NCBI RefSeq assembly: GCF_900156535.1
Contig: NZ_FTNV01000001.1
Coordinates: 1,116,001 to 1,180,000, forward strand
Direction of reading: 5' to 3'
DNA: 64,000 bases
DNA from: Roseovarius nanhaiticus
GTDB taxonomy: Bacteria; Pseudomonadota; Alphaproteobacteria; Rhodobacterales; Rhodobacteraceae
A model generated the notes under the pieces. That model saw nothing but the letters and a program-made list of their open reading frames with translations, did not search any database and was not told where the DNA came from. Numbering within the stretch: position 1 is the stretch's first letter; each line of letters opens with the position of its first letter. Position numbers and translations under genes: made by a program. Of this stretch, positions 55,843 to 64,000 are shown in pieces.

Positions 55843-57828
55843 CTAGGCCCGGCTGATGCCGTCCACATCCGTGTTGCCAGCAGGGTCGTCGACATCTGTG
55901 TCGGCTCCGTTTGGCGTGTCGGGCAGGACCAGCGGCCCGTCCAACGATGCCCTTGCGCGCAGCCATTCCACCATCGCGGACGGGTCCATGGGCCGCGCGA
56001 GGCCAAAGCCCTGAACCTGAGGACATTTCGCACGGCGCAGTACCTCCACCTGGGTCTGTGTTTCGACCCCTGACGCAATCACATCCATCCCGAGCACGGC
56101 GCAAAGACGAATGATTGCGCGCGTGACGACCCGCGCCCGCGGGTCGCGTCCGAGCCGGCAGACCATGGTGCGGTCCAGCTTGATCGCGTCGATCTCGACC
56201 GAGGACATATGCGTAAGTCCGGCATAGCCCGACCCGAAATCATCCAGCGCCACGCGGACGCCCAGCGCGCGCAGGCGGGTGATGGCGCCCGTCACATCCA
56301 GCGCGCCGCCCATCATCATCGCCGTCTCCAGTACCTCTATGCAGATGGCGTGCGCAGGCAGATCGCGCGACTGAAGCGCCCAATCGAGCAGCGCGGGGTA
56401 ATCCGCATCGACCAGGATCGAGCTGGACACGTTGAGCGACATGCCCAGATCCGCAAAGCCCTGCGCGTGCAGATCGGCCAGCGCATCCAGCGCGGCGTTC
56501 ATCGCCAGATAATCGATCTCGCTCAAAAGCTGGGTCTGATGCGCGGCCGGCAAAAATGTGGCCGGGTGCAGCAAACCGCGCGTGGGATGGCGCCAGCGCA
56601 GCAACGCTTCGCATCCGGTGATGCGGTTCGTGCCCAGATGCGCGATGGGCTGAAGGTGGACACAAAGCTGCTCGTGCTCGACCGCTGCGCTCAGATCGCG
56701 GCTGATCTGCTGTTCGTCCCGGTGCCGCCGCCCCAATTCGGGCGTGTAGAGGATGGCGCGCCCCCGGCCTGCCTCCTTGGCGCTGTAGAGGGCCTGATCG
56801 GCCTGCCGGATCAAGGTCTCCCCATCCAGCGTTGCGGGCGTTTCCATTCCATCGGTGCTGGATCCGGACCCCTCGTGGCCAGGCATGCTGGCGCCGATCG
56901 AGATACCCGGCATGATGGTCTGGTCGCGCCAGCGCAGCGGGCGGCTGGCCCCCGTCAGAATCGCCTCGGCGCGGCGCACAAGGCTGCTGCGACTGCCAAT
57001 ATCGGGACAGATCAGCACAAACTCGTCGCCACCCATCCGGCAGGCCAGATCGTCTTCGCCCGCCGCCTCGCGAAGGGCGGCAGCGACATGGCGCAGCACC
57101 GCATCGCCTGCGTCATGGCCCAGCGTGTCGTTGATCTCCTTGAAGCGGTCCATGTCCAGTTGCAGCACGCCCATGCAGCCCCTGCGCAGGCTGTCGCGTG
57201 CGGTACCCGAGGCCAGGAACTGCGACAGTTTCTTGCGGTTGCCGAGGCCGGTCAGGTCGTCGTGATGGGCCGCATGCTCCAGATCGTCCTTCACCCTGCG
57301 CAAATCCGTCTGCACCTCGATCTCGGTCGAGATGTCGCGGCAAGTGACCACCACCATCTTTTCCGAGTCGGAGGGGCCCAGATCTATCAGTGCGTGGCTT
57401 TGCTGATTCCAAAAGCGGCTGCCGTCGCGCCGCATGTGTCGCGTGACGCGGTACGTGTCGAATATCGGGCTGCCGGGCGCATAGCGAAACCGTGCCAGCG
57501 CCTCGGGCGCGGGGCGCGTCTCGGGCGGCATGATCATCTCGGACGGATTGCGCCCGCGCATCTCGGCCAGGCTCCAGCCCAGCATCCGCTCCAGCGCCGG
57601 GTTCATCCAGCGCATCCGCCCGGCCATGTCCAGCACCGCAATTCCGTCGCGCGCGTGGTCAAGGATGAGCTGGCTCAGCCATGGCTCGGACCAGCGGCCG
57701 GCCTCCTCGTGCGCAGCCCCGCCACCCCGCGCGTCCGCGTGGCCCGACACCGCAGCGCGGCAAGATTGGCCGCGCGCATCATCATGGTCCTGTCTGCCGG
57801 GGCTCACGCCGTCACCTACCTGTTGCAT
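55843..57828 (-). CDS. PAS-GGDEF-EAL cyclic-di-GMP protein
   Basis: Signalling protein of 661 residues: a PAS sensor domain (about 55-175; ILDHARDGIAVLDMAGRMRWMNPA), a GGDEF domain with intact MGGDEF active site (about 270), and an EAL domain with GCEALLRW, SLNVSSS, CIEVLE, ALDDFGSGYAGL, IDAIKLDRTM and GVETQTQ. All residues expected for phosphodiesterase activity appear present, so it may make and break c-di-GMP. No membrane helix was seen, so it is cytoplasmic. The first 50 residues are low in predicted order. Divergent from nadD. Confidence 0.92.
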   Translation of the reverse strand: MQQVGDGVSPGRQDHDDARGQSCRAAVSGHADARGGGAAHEEAGRWSEPWLSQLILDHARDGIAVLDMAGRMRWMNPALERMLGWSLAEMRGRNPSEMIMPPETRPAPEALARFRYAPGSPIFDTYRVTRHMRRDGSRFWNQQSHALIDLGPSDSEKMVVVTCRDISTEIEVQTDLRRVKDDLEHAAHHDDLTGLGNRKKLSQFLASGTARDSLRRGCMGVLQLDMDRFKEINDTLGHDAGDAVLRHVAAALREAAGEDDLACRMGGDEFVLICPDIGSRSSLVRRAEAILTGASRPLRWRDQTIMPGISIGASMPGHEGSGSSTDGMETPATLDGETLIRQADQALYSAKEAGRGRAILYTPELGRRHRDEQQISRDLSAAVEHEQLCVHLQPIAHLGTNRITGCEALLRWRHPTRGLLHPATFLPAAHQTQLLSEIDYLAMNAALDALADLHAQGFADLGMSLNVSSSILVDADYPALLDWALQSRDLPAHAICIEVLETAMMMGGALDVTGAITRLRALGVRVALDDFGSGYAGLTHMSSVEIDAIKLDRTMVCRLGRDPRARVVTRAIIRLCAVLGMDVIASGVETQTQVEVLRRAKCPQVQGFGLARPMDPSAMVEWLRARASLDGPLVLPDTPNGADTDVDDPAGNTDVDGISRA

Positions 57829-57923
57829 CCGCGGATGACCTTGCCCTCAGCGCCGTTAATATCCGGTGGCCTTCACCACGCTTTCTCGTTAGAAAAATCA
57901 GCGAATTTTAGGAGAACTTGGGG

Positions 57924-58535
57924 ATGGCCAACGCCGCGCGCCAACTGGTCCTGCCGCCCGCGCGGCCGGGCCGCGTGATCGGGCTGCTGGGCGGGTCGTT
58001 CGATCCGCCGCATATGGGTCATGTGCATATTACGCGCGAGGCGCTCAAGCTCTTTGGCCTTGATGCGGTCTGGTGGCTGGTCAGCCCCGGCAATCCCCTG
58101 AAGGCGCGCGGCCCCGCGCAGCTGGAGCGGCGCATGGCGGCGGCGCGCGAGATCATGCAGCATCCGCGCGTTCATATCAGCGACGCCGAGGCGCAGATCG
58201 GGGCGCGCTACACCGCACGGACGCTGGCGGCGCTGCAAACGGCGCGGCCGGACGTGCATTTCGTCTGGCTGATGGGCGCGGATAACATGGTGCAATTCCA
58301 CCTCTGGCAGGACTGGCGCCAGATCATGCAAACCGTGCCCATTGGCATTCTGGCCCGTCCGGGTGCCCGTCTGGCCGCGCGGGCCTCGGTCGCGGCGCGC
58401 GTCTATGAGCATGCGCGCGTTCCATTGGGCAAGGCGCGCATGCTGGGCCGGATGGAGGCGCCGGCCTGGTGTTTCGCAAATGTGCCAATGATGGCCCTGT
58501 CGTCGACCCGTCTGCGCGCATCGGGCGCCTGGTAG
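57924..58535 (+). CDS. nadD: Nicotinate-nucleotide adenylyltransferase
   Basis: Converts nicotinate mononucleotide to deamido-NAD in NAD synthesis. The nucleotidyltransferase motif [17 protein letters not shown] and the C-terminal SSTRLRASG are intact. AGGAGA lies 9 bp before the ATG at 57924; a TTG two codons earlier is less likely. 203 residues, typical. In many alphaproteobacteria nadD is followed by rsfS; here the next gene is dacB. Confidence 0.95.
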   Translation: MANAARQLVLPPARPGRVIGLLGGSFDPPHMGHVHITREALKLFGLDAVWWLVSPGNPLKARGPAQLERRMAAAREIMQHPRVHISDAEAQIGARYTARTLAALQTARPDVHFVWLMGADNMVQFHLWQDWRQIMQTVPIGILARPGARLAARASVAARVYEHARVPLGKARMLGRMEAPAWCFANVPMMALSSTRLRASGAW

Positions 58536-58631
58536 CACGCCCACCTCCTGCGCCGCGCCCCCACGCATATGTCATCGCTGCGCCCGCAGAAGGCGATTGC
58601 GGCGCGCGCTCCGCTGCGGTTAAATCCGCGC

Positions 58632-60116
58632 ATGATACATTCTTTCTCGCGCCGCTTTTTCCTTGGCTCCGGCATTGCCGCCCTCGCGGGCTGTGCGCAG
58701 GCCGGTGCGCCTGCCGTATCGCTGCGTCCGCAACTGCGCCCTGGCGATCTGGGCCAGCTGCCAGATGCCAGCAAACTGATCGAGGCGGCCCGCCTCGGCG
58801 GGGATGTGGGCTTTGCGGTGATCGACATGACCACCGGCCAGGTGCTGGAGGCCCGCGAGGGGACCCGCGGGTTCCCCCCCGCCAGCGTGACCAAGGCGAT
58901 CACGGCGCTTTATGCGCTGGATGCGCTGGGGCCGACCTATCGGTTCCGCACGCAACTGGTGGCCACGGGCCCTGTGTCGAACGGGATCATCCAAGGCGAT
59001 CTGGTGCTGGTTGGCGGAGGCGATCCAGTGCTGGATACGGATGCGCTGGGCGATATGGCGGCCAATCTGCGGGCCGCAGGTGTGCGCGGCGTCACGGGCG
59101 CCTTCCGCGTCTATGGAGGCGCGCTGCCCTATGAGCGGGTGATCGACCGCAGCCAGCCCGATCAGGTGGGCTATAATCCGGCGCTGTCTGGCCTCAGCCT
59201 CAATTTCAATCGGGTGCATTTTCAGTGGGAGCGCGGATCAGGCGGTTACGCGGTAACGATGGATGCCCGCTCGTCCCGCTTCCGCCCCGAAGTGCAGGTG
59301 GCGCGGATGAGGATCGCGGACCGCGCGGCGCCGCTTTATACCTACACTGATGGCGGAGATCACGATCAATGGAGTGTGGCGCGCGGGGCGCTGGGCAAGT
59401 CCGGCTCACGTTGGCTGCCCGTGCGCCGCCCCGCGAATTACGCGGGCGAGGTCTTTGCCAGCCTTGCACGGGCGCAGGGCATCACTCTGGGACCGGCACT
59501 GACGCAGCAGGGCGCCCCCGGCGGCACGGCTCTGGTCAGCCATTTCAGCGATCCGCTGCCTCAGCTGCTGACCGGCATGCTGAAATTCTCCAACAACCTC
59601 ACGGCCGAGCTGATCGGGATGACGGCCACACGCGCCCGCATGGGCGGCGTGGCATCGCTCGCCGCATCCGCGCGCGAGATGACGGGCTGGGCGCAACGCG
59701 ATCTGGGGCTTGAGGGCGCGCGTCTGGTCGATCATTCGGGGCTGGGCGACGCCTCGCGCGTCTCGGCGCTTTCGCTGGCGAAGGTGCTGACCCTTGCGCA
59801 TCGCAGCGCGGCGCTGCGCCCAATGCTCAAGCCGTTTCGCATGCGTGGATCGAACGGCAGCTTTGATGACAAACACCCCGTCCGGGTCGAGGCCAAGACA
59901 GGCACGCTGCATTTCGTCAGCGCGCTTGCGGGCTACGCGACCGGCCCGTCGGGCCGCCCGCTGGCCTTTGCCATCTTCACCCAAGAGCCTGCGCGCCGCG
60001 CCGCCATCGCTGGCATGCAGAGCGACTCGCCCCCTGGTGGGGCTGACTGGAACCGGCGCGCAAAGGGTTTGCAGCAAGCCTTGATCGAACGCTGGAGTGC
60101 GGCATACGGCGGATAG
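58632..60116 (+). CDS. dacB: D-alanyl-D-alanine carboxypeptidase/endopeptidase, S13 (PBP4)
   Basis: Low-molecular-weight penicillin-binding protein that trims or cleaves peptidoglycan cross-links. The N-terminus SRRFFLGSGIAALAGCAQ looks like a Tat or lipoprotein signal. Catalytic motifs: SxxK in PASVTKAIT (S85, K88), SxN in KFSNNLTAE, and KTG in VEAKTGTLHF. The family-typical domain insertion between SxxK and SxN is present. 494 residues. The in-frame extension to 58569 is rejected. It is the last chromosomal gene before tRNA-Cys. Confidence 0.93.
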   Translation: MIHSFSRRFFLGSGIAALAGCAQAGAPAVSLRPQLRPGDLGQLPDASKLIEAARLGGDVGFAVIDMTTGQVLEAREGTRGFPPASVTKAITALYALDALGPTYRFRTQLVATGPVSNGIIQGDLVLVGGGDPVLDTDALGDMAANLRAAGVRGVTGAFRVYGGALPYERVIDRSQPDQVGYNPALSGLSLNFNRVHFQWERGSGGYAVTMDARSSRFRPEVQVARMRIADRAAPLYTYTDGGDHDQWSVARGALGKSGSRWLPVRRPANYAGEVFASLARAQGITLGPALTQQGAPGGTALVSHFSDPLPQLLTGMLKFSNNLTAELIGMTATRARMGGVASLAASAREMTGWAQRDLGLEGARLVDHSGLGDASRVSALSLAKVLTLAHRSAALRPMLKPFRMRGSNGSFDDKHPVRVEAKTGTLHFVSALAGYATGPSGRPLAFAIFTQEPARRAAIAGMQSDSPPGGADWNRRAKGLQQALIERWSAAYGG

Positions 60117-60255
60117 GACGCAAGCGTTTTCATGCACTGGATAAACGTCGTTATGACCGGGGACATCCCTAAGCTGCGAGCATTCTGACACGCCCCGCGA
60201 AACCACCCTTGCACCGCGCCGCGCCATCCACTAATTGAACTCTACCACCACGGCA

Positions 60256-60329
60256 GGCGAGTTGGCGGAGTGGTGACGCAACGGATTGCAAATCCGTGTA
60301 CACCGGTTCGATTCCGGTACTCGCCTCCA
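60256..60329 (+). tRNA. tRNA-Cys (anticodon GCA)
   Basis: The cloverleaf is complete: acceptor GGCGAGT pairs with ACTCGCC; anticodon stem ACGGA/TCCGT encloses TTGCAAA with anticodon GCA; the T arm is CCGGTTCGATTCCGG. The discriminator T and an encoded CCA end are present. 74 nt. A tyrosine integrase gene begins 68 bp downstream pointing toward it, so the 3' end is the probable insertion site of an integrated element. Confidence 0.97.
60296..60329. other. Putative attachment site (attL) at the tRNA-Cys 3' end
   Basis: Elements that integrate with tyrosine recombinases often use the 3' half of a tRNA gene and rebuild it intact. The exact crossover cannot be set because the matching direct repeat (attR) should lie beyond the window. 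The T arm and acceptor 3' side are the natural core. Confidence 0.5.
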
Positions 60330-60397
60330 ATACTTTCAAGCACTTGCGTCACCCTGCTTGTCCTTTCCCTTGAAATTTGAAACAGCCGTTGAAACTT

Positions 60398-61426
60398 TCA
60401 CGTTCTGGGCTTGTTCTGTTCCGTGCGGTCTCTAGCTTCCTGTGCGCGCGTCGCGAGCACTTTTTGGCGTACACGTCCACCATATTTCTTAAGCATTTCG
60501 ACACCAGAGTGCCCCGTTACCGCCTTAACCATTTCGTCGTCGCAGCCCGCTAAGTAGAGCTCAATCGTAGCGTTTTTGCGCAGGCCGTGCGTCACGTACG
60601 TTGGTGCTTCCGGATGTTGCATTGCCGCCTTCACCTTGCGCATTTCCTGCGAAATTGCACGGTAGCTTGCTGGGCGTCCTCCAGCTGCTGTGACCACGGT
60701 GAGGCCCTTTTTTTCTAGCGTCGCAAGATAGGTGGTGAGACGCGCGGTGAGCGGGATCCACATTGGCTTTTGACCTTTGCCCTGCGTCATATCCCAGTAG
60801 CCATCCTTAAAGTGGTCCCATCGCATGGTGATAACGTCACCGATCCGCTGCCCGGTCCCCACACACAGTTCATAAACGAGTCTGGCTCGAGCAGGCGCGA
60901 TCAACTCGAACTCCCTCCGCACTTCCTCTGGCCAAGGTTCCCAGCCATCGCCGGGTTGCTTGAAGAGAGGTATGCCCCGCGCAGGGTTGCCGTCCTCTTT
61001 CTTGAGGAACCCAATCAGGCGCGCGTGGTTCATGAGTACTACCATGACCTGCACTAGGTAGTTCGCGCGGCGCCAGCTGTCAGCATTCGCTCGGTGTAGT
61101 TGATAAATATGCTGCGTCTCGATCTTAGCTGGGTCTTTCTCCCCCCAAATCTTCCGAATGTGCTCCATGTACCTGCGATAGTCTGCCTTGGTGCGCGGCT
61201 TCTTAGCGCGATAGGCATCGCTCTCGTAGTAGCTAAGTATCAACGTTTCGAAGGTACGTTTTCCGGGCTGTCCCTGCCGGACCTTAAGAAGCCGGTGATA
61301 GTGCTCCCAGAATTCTGCAGTGCCAAACTCTTCCTTAATCATCACAGACTGCCCTCTGGAGCGCCTGATGAAACGAAGATAACCGCGGTCCTCGTAGACA
61401 TACTTTGGCAGATGTTTTCGCGTCAT
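60398..61426 (-). CDS. int: Tyrosine recombinase/integrase of a mobile element
   Basis: Site-specific integrase, 342 residues, with a SAM-like core-binding domain and a complete catalytic set: R194 (GTGQRIGDV), Lys in the beta-hairpin (GKGQKP, about 218-220), H280 and R283 (VTHGLRKNA), H306 (TGHSGVEM) and Y315 (LKKYGGRV). It resembles the phage-type integrases of alphaproteobacterial prophages and islands. It reads toward tRNA-Cys, 68 bp from it. The preceding small ORF overlaps its start by one base. Confidence 0.93.
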   Translation of the reverse strand: MTRKHLPKYVYEDRGYLRFIRRSRGQSVMIKEEFGTAEFWEHYHRLLKVRQGQPGKRTFETLILSYYESDAYRAKKPRTKADYRRYMEHIRKIWGEKDPAKIETQHIYQLHRANADSWRRANYLVQVMVVLMNHARLIGFLKKEDGNPARGIPLFKQPGDGWEPWPEEVRREFELIAPARARLVYELCVGTGQRIGDVITMRWDHFKDGYWDMTQGKGQKPMWIPLTARLTTYLATLEKKGLTVVTAAGGRPASYRAISQEMRKVKAAMQHPEAPTYVTHGLRKNATIELYLAGCDDEMVKAVTGHSGVEMLKKYGGRVRQKVLATRAQEARDRTEQNKPRT

Positions 61427-61614
61427 CAGCGCATCCGTAGATCGTTTTCAAGGAAATCGTCCAAGGGCTCGGCGTCGCTCATCGCGGCATCTATGGTCAC
61501 GCTACCGTCCGGCTTGATCTCAAATTTGGCTCTCACCCAACCAGCTTCACGAGTTTCGCGAAGAAGGGCGGCAACTGCACGCTTAGCTGCTGTTTGTGGT
61601 CGCGGTTCGGGCAT
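61426..61614 (-). CDS. Small hypothetical protein of the mobile element
   Basis: A 62-residue protein, MPEPRPQTAAKRAVAALLRE at its N-terminus, ending in a short acidic segment (LDDFLENDLRMR). It has an amphipathic helix then beta-strand-like FEIKPDGSVTIDAA. It resembles the small proteins that sit between excisionase and integrase genes in alphaproteobacterial prophages; function unknown. GGTGGAG lies just before the ATG at 61614; an upstream GTG (61656) lacks a binding site. Its stop shares one base with the int start. Confidence 0.7.
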   Translation of the reverse strand: MPEPRPQTAAKRAVAALLRETREAGWVRAKFEIKPDGSVTIDAAMSDAEPLDDFLENDLRMR

Positions 61615-61718
61615 GGGCTCCACCTTAACTAATTCGCGCCAGCCTGATCCTAGCACTGGGGTAGGTTACCGGCGGCAGTAGACACTGCCGTCGTGAGTTC
61701 TTGCATCGGGTCGCGAGC

Positions 61719-61937
61719 TCAATCTGGCCCCTCCACTTGCTCCTGGTCCCGGCCGTCGGGAACCACCATGTTGCGCTCGACAAAGTCCGCTATGGCGTCT
61801 TCCGGCAGATAGAACGTGCCGCCTATCTTCAGATGCTTGATCTGCTTGGCAGCAATCAAGCTTCGGATCCGTCGCTCCGGCCAGCCACTGCGCTCTGCCA
61901 GCTCCCTAGGAGAAAAAAGGGCACAATCGGACATCAT
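61719..61937 (-). CDS. Excisionase-like helix-turn-helix protein
   Basis: A 72-residue MerR/HTH_17-type DNA-binding protein: SPRELAERSGWPERRIRSLIAAKQIKHLKIGGTFYL, read in two parts, is the winged helix of phage excisionases (Xis/AlpA group). It could direct excision by binding near the attachment site or regulate int. It lies upstream of the small ORF and int on the same strand, and is divergent from the XRE regulator across 88 bp that hold GTTACC repeats. Confidence 0.85.
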   Translation of the reverse strand: MMSDCALFSPRELAERSGWPERRIRSLIAAKQIKHLKIGGTFYLPEDAIADFVERNMVVPDGRDQEQVEGPD

Positions 61938-61959
61938 TCTTCCCTTATCCGTTCAAATA

Positions 61960-62025
61960 GGTAACAATGCAGCAAGAAGCGGCACAAGTGCTCGTTTGTT
62001 ACCAGATTGAGGCACATTCGTTACC
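61960..62025. promoter_or_regulatory. Repeated GTTACC operator-like sites between xis-like and XRE genes
   Basis: Three similar octamers: GGTAACAA (61960-61967, inverted), TTGTTACC (61996-62003) and TCGTTACC (62018-62025), the last abutting the XRE start codon. The two direct copies are 22 bp apart, two helical turns, and the first two form an inverted pair. Typical of an operator set for a phage-type repressor controlling both divergent promoters; the binding protein is inferred. Confidence 0.55.
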
Positions 62026-62451
62026 ATGTCAAGCCAAGTCGCCTATGTTGGTCAAAGAATGCGTGAGGTTCGCGAAGAACTCGGCCATTCGCAGGCGAAA
62101 CTTGCCGCGATGCTTGAGCTATCGGACCGGGCCTACAAAAACTACGAACTCGGGAAGCGCGAGGCACCCTTATCAGTCATCGCTGAATTTTCTTCGAAAT
62201 TTAATGTCGATCTGCGCTGGTTGGTCTTCGGCTCTGATAGGCAGTCTTTTGATACCGCATTGGTGGAGCTTGCCTGCGAAACGAGCGCCATAACGTTTTC
62301 CATGGCCATATCAGAATCCAAGGCAATTCTGACTGATAAAAAATACGATAAATTTTATCGATACGTTTTGGATCAATGTATGATCAAGGGAACATCACCC
62401 GAGCATGAAGCTAAAGCGGTCTTTGATCTTATGAGAGGTGACGATGAATAG
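62026..62451 (+). CDS. XRE-family transcriptional regulator
   Basis: A 141-residue protein with an N-terminal HTH_XRE domain (VGQRMREVREELGHSQAKLA then AMLELSDRAYKNYELGKREAP) and a C-terminal region of unknown type rich in Lys and acidic residues. Probable lysogeny-type repressor of the integrated element or a controller of the methyltransferase module downstream. Its start abuts the last GTTACC site. It overlaps the next gene by 8 bases. Lower G+C codon use than the core genes. Confidence 0.88.
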   Translation: MSSQVAYVGQRMREVREELGHSQAKLAAMLELSDRAYKNYELGKREAPLSVIAEFSSKFNVDLRWLVFGSDRQSFDTALVELACETSAITFSMAISESKAILTDKKYDKFYRYVLDQCMIKGTSPEHEAKAVFDLMRGDDE

Positions 62452-62728
62452 AGTCCCCAATAGGCCCTCATTCTGCCCGGAACATCGGGAAAGCCTTGAT
62501 CGACACCTTGGTCAACTAGCGAACAGAATTCGGTTGGCTGGCTTTGTTGTGGCATCTATTGCAGTAGCCGCCAAAATCGGAACGCTGGCTTCGCCAGAGG
62601 TTCTCGGCGGAGCTCTCTCATGGTTCTTTCCGATTATCGCATCAGCTGGCTTCGGTGCTGCGATAGCGGGTGAAATATTCTGGCGCACACTCTTGCGACT
62701 CACTTCGGTTGACTCTTCGGACTTCTGA
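62444..62728 (+). CDS. Small membrane protein of the mobile element
   Basis: A 94-residue protein with a polar N-terminus (MNRVPNRPSFCPEHRESLDRH) and two likely transmembrane helices (RLAGFVVASIAVAAKIGTL and LGGALSWFFPIIASAGFGAAIAGEIF). GAGG precedes the ATG at 62444, which overlaps the end of the XRE gene, so it is cotranslated with the regulator. No family recognised. Small two-helix proteins occur in toxin, holin or defence contexts, but nothing here proves any of these. Confidence 0.7.
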   Translation: MNRVPNRPSFCPEHRESLDRHLGQLANRIRLAGFVVASIAVAAKIGTLASPEVLGGALSWFFPIIASAGFGAAIAGEIFWRTLLRLTSVDSSDF

Positions 62729-62777
62729 AGTTCCCAGAACTCAACGCCCATAAACACACCATGGCGATCATAGCGCT

Positions 62778-63998
62778 GTGAGGAGAATCGAAAGTCAGAA
62801 CGTGAGTAAGTTTGGAAAGTCTAAGCATACTGTGGTGAGTCTGTTCTCTGGCTGCGGAGGGTTAGACCATGGCTTTCAAGAGACTGGTTTTGACATACTT
62901 GGCGCCTTTGATAGCAACTCCGCCGCCATGGACTGCTATCGCAGTAACAACAAAACACCGACAAAGATCGCCTTGATTTCCGAACAATTCGAGATCCCTG
63001 GCAATGTCGACGTCATCCTGGCTGGCCCTCCATGCCAGGGCTTTTCCACTGGCGGTGGATATAAAGAAAATGACGAACGAAATGACTTGCTGTTGGTGAC
63101 ATGCCGATTGATAGCCAAGTACCGACCGAAGCTGGCTGTTATCGAAAACGTGGCTGCCTTGACCAACAAAAAGAATGTGTCCTATTTTAGGGCTGCGCTC
63201 TCCATCCTGTCGGAGGCGGGTTATTATTGCACGGCCAAGGTATATTCCGCCGATGAATTTGGAGTCCCGCAGCGTCGAAAGCGGACAGTGATAGTCGCGA
63301 GATCAAATGGAGCACTAATCACTGATCTAAGCCCGCAATCCCTAGGGCGTGCAACTGTCCGAACCGCTCTTGAAGGTATCAATTTTGACGCTCAAGCTCA
63401 TTCTCCAACTTATCCAGAGCAAGGTGGCAAACACGATATTATTGCTAAGAAAATCAAGCCAGGTCAAAAACTCTGCAATGTGCGCGCTAGCGCTGCCAGC
63501 GTCGCTACATGGGAAATTCCTGAATGGTTCGGCGCAGTGAGCGCTGCCGAACGAGTAACGCTAGAAACCATTAGGACGCTGCGAAGAAGAAATCGCAAGC
63601 GCAGCTTTGGGGATGCCGATCCGGTTTCGCTTGATGAGATAAATCAGCAGAATTCGAGTATAACTTCGGAATGCCTTAGCTCCCTCCAAAAAAAGGGATA
63701 TCTAAGGAAAGTTGGCGACCTCTACGACCTTCGAGATACCTTCAACGGAAAGTATCGACGTCTTTCGCTCGATGATGTGTCGCCCACCGTAGACACGAGA
63801 TTTGGAGATGTGCAGCTGTTCTTGCACCCTTTGGAGAATCGTGGACTAACCATACGAGAGGCCGCGAGGCTACAAGGATTTCCTGATGAGTATTCATTCC
63901 CCGAGCGAATGAAGGATGCATTTCGTATGATAGGGAATGCTGTTCCGCCGCCGATGTCCAGACAAATAGCAGAGTACTGCAGGGAAATTCTCGCATGA
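62778..63998 (+). CDS. DNA cytosine-5 methyltransferase (Dcm family)
   Basis: Methylates cytosine at C5 within a short recognition sequence. Conserved motifs in order: I VVSLFSGCGGLDHGF (about 19-33), IV GPPCQGFS with the catalytic Cys (C86), VI ENV (123-125), VIII QRRKR (165-169), a variable target-recognition region (about 200-340) and X GNAVPPPM near residue 390. The GTG start at 62778 is uncertain; GTG at 62802 is an alternative. The stop TGA overlaps ATGACG, a possible next start. It may be the methylase of a restriction-modification pair. Confidence 0.9.
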   Translation: MRRIESQNVSKFGKSKHTVVSLFSGCGGLDHGFQETGFDILGAFDSNSAAMDCYRSNNKTPTKIALISEQFEIPGNVDVILAGPPCQGFSTGGGYKENDERNDLLLVTCRLIAKYRPKLAVIENVAALTNKKNVSYFRAALSILSEAGYYCTAKVYSADEFGVPQRRKRTVIVARSNGALITDLSPQSLGRATVRTALEGINFDAQAHSPTYPEQGGKHDIIAKKIKPGQKLCNVRASAASVATWEIPEWFGAVSAAERVTLETIRTLRRRNRKRSFGDADPVSLDEINQQNSSITSECLSSLQKKGYLRKVGDLYDLRDTFNGKYRRLSLDDVSPTVDTRFGDVQLFLHPLENRGLTIREAARLQGFPDEYSFPERMKDAFRMIGNAVPPPMSRQIAEYCREILA

Positions 63999-64000
63999 CG

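Overview
This 64 kb window comes from a chromosome that is high in G+C and looks like an alphaproteobacterium of the Rhodobacteraceae (Roseobacter group). The evidence is the gene content and order: the aa3 oxidase block ctaC-ctaB-small ORF-ctaG-ctaE-surf1 followed by thrC and an M16 peptidase, a CryB-type FeS photolyase, ImuB with an alphaproteobacterial SOS box, DUF2794, and a tandem glycine riboswitch ahead of gcvT-gcvH-gcvP. No strain was identified; the assignment rests on recognised proteins and motifs only.

Layout. 0-10 kb: a lytic transglycosylase, a two-subunit CoA-transferase, an L,D-transpeptidase, topA, dprA (with a near-consensus CtrA box), an unknown lipoprotein and tldD. 10-20 kb: the cytochrome c oxidase operon behind a perfect FNR box, running into surf1, thrC, an M16 peptidase, a GNAT acetyltransferase and an FAD-linked oxidase. 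20-30 kb: an orphan iron-type binding protein with a palindrome in its promoter, an acyl-CoA synthetase/cupin pair, leuA with a cupin, an SDR/cryB pair, a BaiN-type flavoprotein and an HNH protein. 29-36 kb: hemE and hemC (divergent), a LysE exporter, DUF2794, imuB, an I78 inhibitor-like lipoprotein and the formaldehyde-detoxifying adhC. 36-43.5 kb: a small membrane protein and an unusual SDR divergent from a LysR regulator, a YghU-type GST, a lipoprotein with a possible Cys-His-Asp triad, an orphan ParA, a NYN/LOTUS protein, gltX and a gamma-glutamylcyclotransferase-like protein. 43.5-48.3 kb: glycine riboswitch and glycine cleavage genes. 48.3-60.1 kb: ybbP-ybbA with divergent tesA, cspA, a geranylgeranyl-reductase-family flavoprotein, ettA, a PAS-GGDEF-EAL protein, nadD and dacB.

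60.2-64 kb: tRNA-Cys(GCA) is followed at once by a tyrosine integrase pointing toward it, a small ORF, an excisionase-like HTH protein, a divergent XRE regulator with repeated GTTACC sites, a small membrane protein and a cytosine-5 DNA methyltransferase. This stretch is visibly richer in A+T than the rest and is the left end of an integrated element that continues beyond the window. The methyltransferase stop codon overlaps a possible next start, so the partner gene (a restriction or repair enzyme, or something new) lies outside.

Shared features. Two near-identical 69-bp intergenic repeats (near 27.8 and 42.8 kb), both between convergent genes, and three copies of a GAGTATTT...GAACARTGAAA motif are repeated non-coding sequences not explained by the genes. 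The most system-like novelty candidate is the tRNA-Cys element with its methyltransferase module. The best-supported regulatory observations are the FNR, LexA, CtrA-like and riboswitch signals.
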